Origin: Chloroflexota bacterium
GTDB lineage: Bacteria; Chloroflexota; Anaerolineae; Anaerolineales; Anaerolineaceae
NCBI GenBank assembly: GCA_029777225.1
Contig: JAKOSR010000072.1
Coordinates: 1-7,601 of the forward strand
Reading direction: 5' to 3'
DNA length: 7,601 bases
Position numbers and translations under genes: made by a program. Numbering within the stretch: the first letter of the stretch is position 1; every line of letters starts with the position of its first letter. This document shows, piece after piece, positions 6,518 to 7,601 of this stretch. Below the pieces are notes generated by a model that saw only the letters and a list, made by a program, of their open reading frames with translations, was not told the DNA's origin and ran no database searches.

Positions 6518-6539
6518 TAAAATCAAGCAGGAACAGGAG
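6518..6539 (+). promoter_or_regulatory. -10 box and Shine-Dalgarno of the HEAT-like/tgt operon
   Basis: TAAAAT at 6518-6523 could be a -10 box, giving a start near 6530 and a leader of about 14 nt. No recognisable -35 box lies at 16-18 bp, so the promoter call is weak. The ribosome-binding site is good: AGGAG at 6535-6539, four bases before the ATG at 6544. The element lies back to back with the alr promoter in the same 95-bp spacer. Confidence 0.5.
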
Positions 6540-6543
6540 AAAC

Positions 6544-7188
6544 ATGAGCATCTTGGAGCAGCTTTCAAGCAGCACGGGCGCCCGGGGCGAGCAACTGGAA
6601 ATCGCGCTGGCAGCCCAGCTGGCCACCCATCCAGACCCACAAGCGGTTGCGGATTTGGTGGATGGCCTCACACGCGGACCTGACCGCTTGCGCGGTGACT
6701 GCGTCAAGGTGCTGTACGAACTCGGAAAGCTGAACCCAGACGCAATCTCTGCTTACGCCCAACAATTCCTCTCCCTGCTGCGTCAGAAGAACAACCGGCT
6801 GGTATGGGGTGGGATGATCGCGCTTGCCACCATTGCCCCGCGCGTTCCCCAATTCATCTTTACCGCCAGCGATGAAATTCTACGGGTCATGGAAAGAGGC
6901 AGCGTCATCACGCGGGATGCCGGGGTGGCGGCCCTGGCCGAAGCCGCCCGAACCAGCGCGAATTACCGCGATAAGCTCCTGCCCGTGCTCTTTGATATCC
7001 TGCGGTCCTGCCGGCCATCCAGCGTGGCCCAATACGCGGAAAAAATTGCCGTGGCTGTGACAGACGCGAAGGGCGTGGAATTTGATGCAATTTTGCAGCA
7101 AAGAAGCGTGGACCTGACACCCACGCAACAGAAACGTGTGAATACCTTGAGCAAACAAATTAGAAATTCAGGAAAAAGCCATGTTTGA
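6544..7188 (+). CDS. HEAT-like helical repeat protein of unknown function
   Basis: This 214-residue protein is almost wholly helical, with repeated paired-helix units typical of HEAT or armadillo-like folds. Units can be traced at about 17-45, 46-78 (LRGDCVKVLYELGKLNPD), 85-117 (RLVWGGMIALATIAPRVP) and 122-155 (TRDAGVAALAEAARTSANYRDKLLPVLFDIL), followed by a less regular tail. There is no signal peptide, membrane segment or catalytic motif, so it is probably a cytosolic protein-binding scaffold. I do not recognise a named family. The ATG at 6544 has AGGAG four bases upstream. Its 3' end overlaps tgt by 8 nt in another frame, so the two are cotranscribed and probably coupled. This could hint at a link to tRNA or translation, but chance operon membership is equally possible. 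Confidence 0.82.
   Translation: MSILEQLSSSTGARGEQLEIALAAQLATHPDPQAVADLVDGLTRGPDRLRGDCVKVLYELGKLNPDAISAYAQQFLSLLRQKNNRLVWGGMIALATIAPRVPQFIFTASDEILRVMERGSVITRDAGVAALAEAARTSANYRDKLLPVLFDILRSCRPSSVAQYAEKIAVAVTDAKGVEFDAILQQRSVDLTPTQQKRVNTLSKQIRNSGKSHV
7170..7173 (+). promoter_or_regulatory. ribosome-binding site of tgt
   Basis: AGGA (continuing as AGGAAAAA) lies seven bases before the ATG at 7181, inside the end of the HEAT-like gene. It supports this ATG as the tgt start and therefore the 8-nt gene overlap. Confidence 0.75.
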
Positions 7189-7601
7189 GTGGACCGTTAA
7201 AGCCCAGGATGGGCAGGCCAGGGCCGGCGAATTCAACACACCCCACGGCGTCTTGCACACACCGATTTTCGCGCCAGTTGGCACCCAGGCCACGGTGAAA
7301 GCCGTCACCCCTGCGCAGCTCACCGAACTAGGCGCGGAATTGGTTTTGGCCAACACCTACCACCTGTTCCTGCGGCCAGGGGATGACCTGGTGGCGGAGC
7401 TGGGCGGGTTGCACCAGTTCATGCAGTGGCAGGGACCCATGTTGACCGATTCGGGTGGCTTCCAGGTCTTTTCCCTTTCCGGCACCCGCAAAATCGACAA
7501 GGATGGGGTCACTTTCAAGTCCCACATCGACGGGTCCATGCATCGTCTCACCCCTGAAATTTCGATTGGGGTCCAGGAAAACCTGGGTGCGGATATCATC
7601 A
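7181..7601 (+). CDS. tgt: queuine/archaeosine-type tRNA-guanine transglycosylase, 3' end cut by window edge
   Basis: The first 140 codons are present of a family of about 370-390 residues. Bacterial Tgt exchanges guanine-34 of tRNAs for Asp, Asn, His and Tyr for the queuosine precursor preQ1 in the cytosol. Visible family motifs include GEFNTPHGVLHTPIFAPVGT at 16-35, ATVKAVTP at 38-45, LANTYHLFLRPG at 56-67, and MLTDSGGFQVFSLS at 87-100. Asp90 of that last motif corresponds to the active-site Asp102 of the Zymomonas enzyme. SHIDGSMHRLTPE at 114-126 follows. The zinc-binding Cys/His cluster and the second catalytic Asp lie beyond the window and could not be checked. The ATG at 7181 has a good Shine-Dalgarno. 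It overlaps the last 8 nt of the HEAT-like gene, so it is the second gene of that operon. Confidence 0.95.
   Translation, partial: MFEWTVKAQDGQARAGEFNTPHGVLHTPIFAPVGTQATVKAVTPAQLTELGAELVLANTYHLFLRPGDDLVAELGGLHQFMQWQGPMLTDSGGFQVFSLSGTRKIDKDGVTFKSHIDGSMHRLTPEISIGVQENLGADII

Noticed and set aside
6449..6640. A 64-residue N-terminal extension of alanine racemase starting at 6640
   Set aside because: The extension is Cys/Pro/Arg-rich and unlike Alr. It crosses the alr promoter and overlaps the divergent HEAT-like gene.
1..7601. CRISPR array, insertion sequence, tRNA, integrase, toxin-antitoxin or phage-defence system
   Set aside because: No regular direct repeats, transposase or integrase motifs, tRNA-like cloverleaf or defence-type gene cluster were seen. 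The genes read as ordinary chromosomal housekeeping content.

Overview
This 7.6 kb window is bacterial chromosome with moderately high GC, gene-dense and apparently free of mobile elements. The gene content is ordinary housekeeping: an IMPACT/YigZ protein, a DUF1294 membrane protein, a Rel/SpoT-like (p)ppGpp enzyme, a thioredoxin-CcdA fusion, a PHP phosphoesterase, alanine racemase, a HEAT-like protein and tRNA-guanine transglycosylase. The protein flavour, the thioredoxin-CcdA fusion and the short intergenic gaps remind me of Chloroflexota, class Anaerolineae. That assignment is inference only; no rRNA or marker gene in the window settles it.

Layout. At the left edge a YigZ-family gene runs leftward (1-395) and is cut by the window. 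A 233-bp divergent spacer (396-628) separates it from a small rightward DUF1294 membrane protein gene (629-895). Next come a rightward long RelA/SpoT homologue (983-2833) with its own -10 box, and a rightward secreted/membrane thiol-redox protein (2962-4602). A strong bidirectional terminator (4632-4656) closes this rightward block. Facing it is a leftward two-gene operon, alr then a PHP-domain gene (6448 down to 4677), joined by an ATGA stop/start overlap. A 95-bp divergent promoter region (6449-6543) then leads to a rightward pair: a HEAT-like protein (6544-7188) overlapping the start of tgt (7181 to the window end) by 8 nt.

How the genes work together. No single pathway links them. The themes are stress signalling (the Rel-like protein), envelope disulfide chemistry (the thioredoxin-CcdA protein), cell-wall precursor supply (Alr makes D-alanine) and tRNA modification (Tgt). 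The most notable observation is that the Rel-like protein keeps every hydrolase residue I can check. It has lost several residues of the synthetase domain, the tRNA-contacting His of the TGS domain and the Cys-rich zinc-finger/RIS domain, so it looks like a hydrolase-dedicated long RSH. Second is the thioredoxin-thioredoxin-6TM CcdA fusion, with four Cys pairs in one chain. Third is an alr promoter so close to its ATG that the mRNA should be leaderless. I did not find a CRISPR array, insertion sequence, tRNA, rRNA or recognisable defence or other novel multi-gene system.
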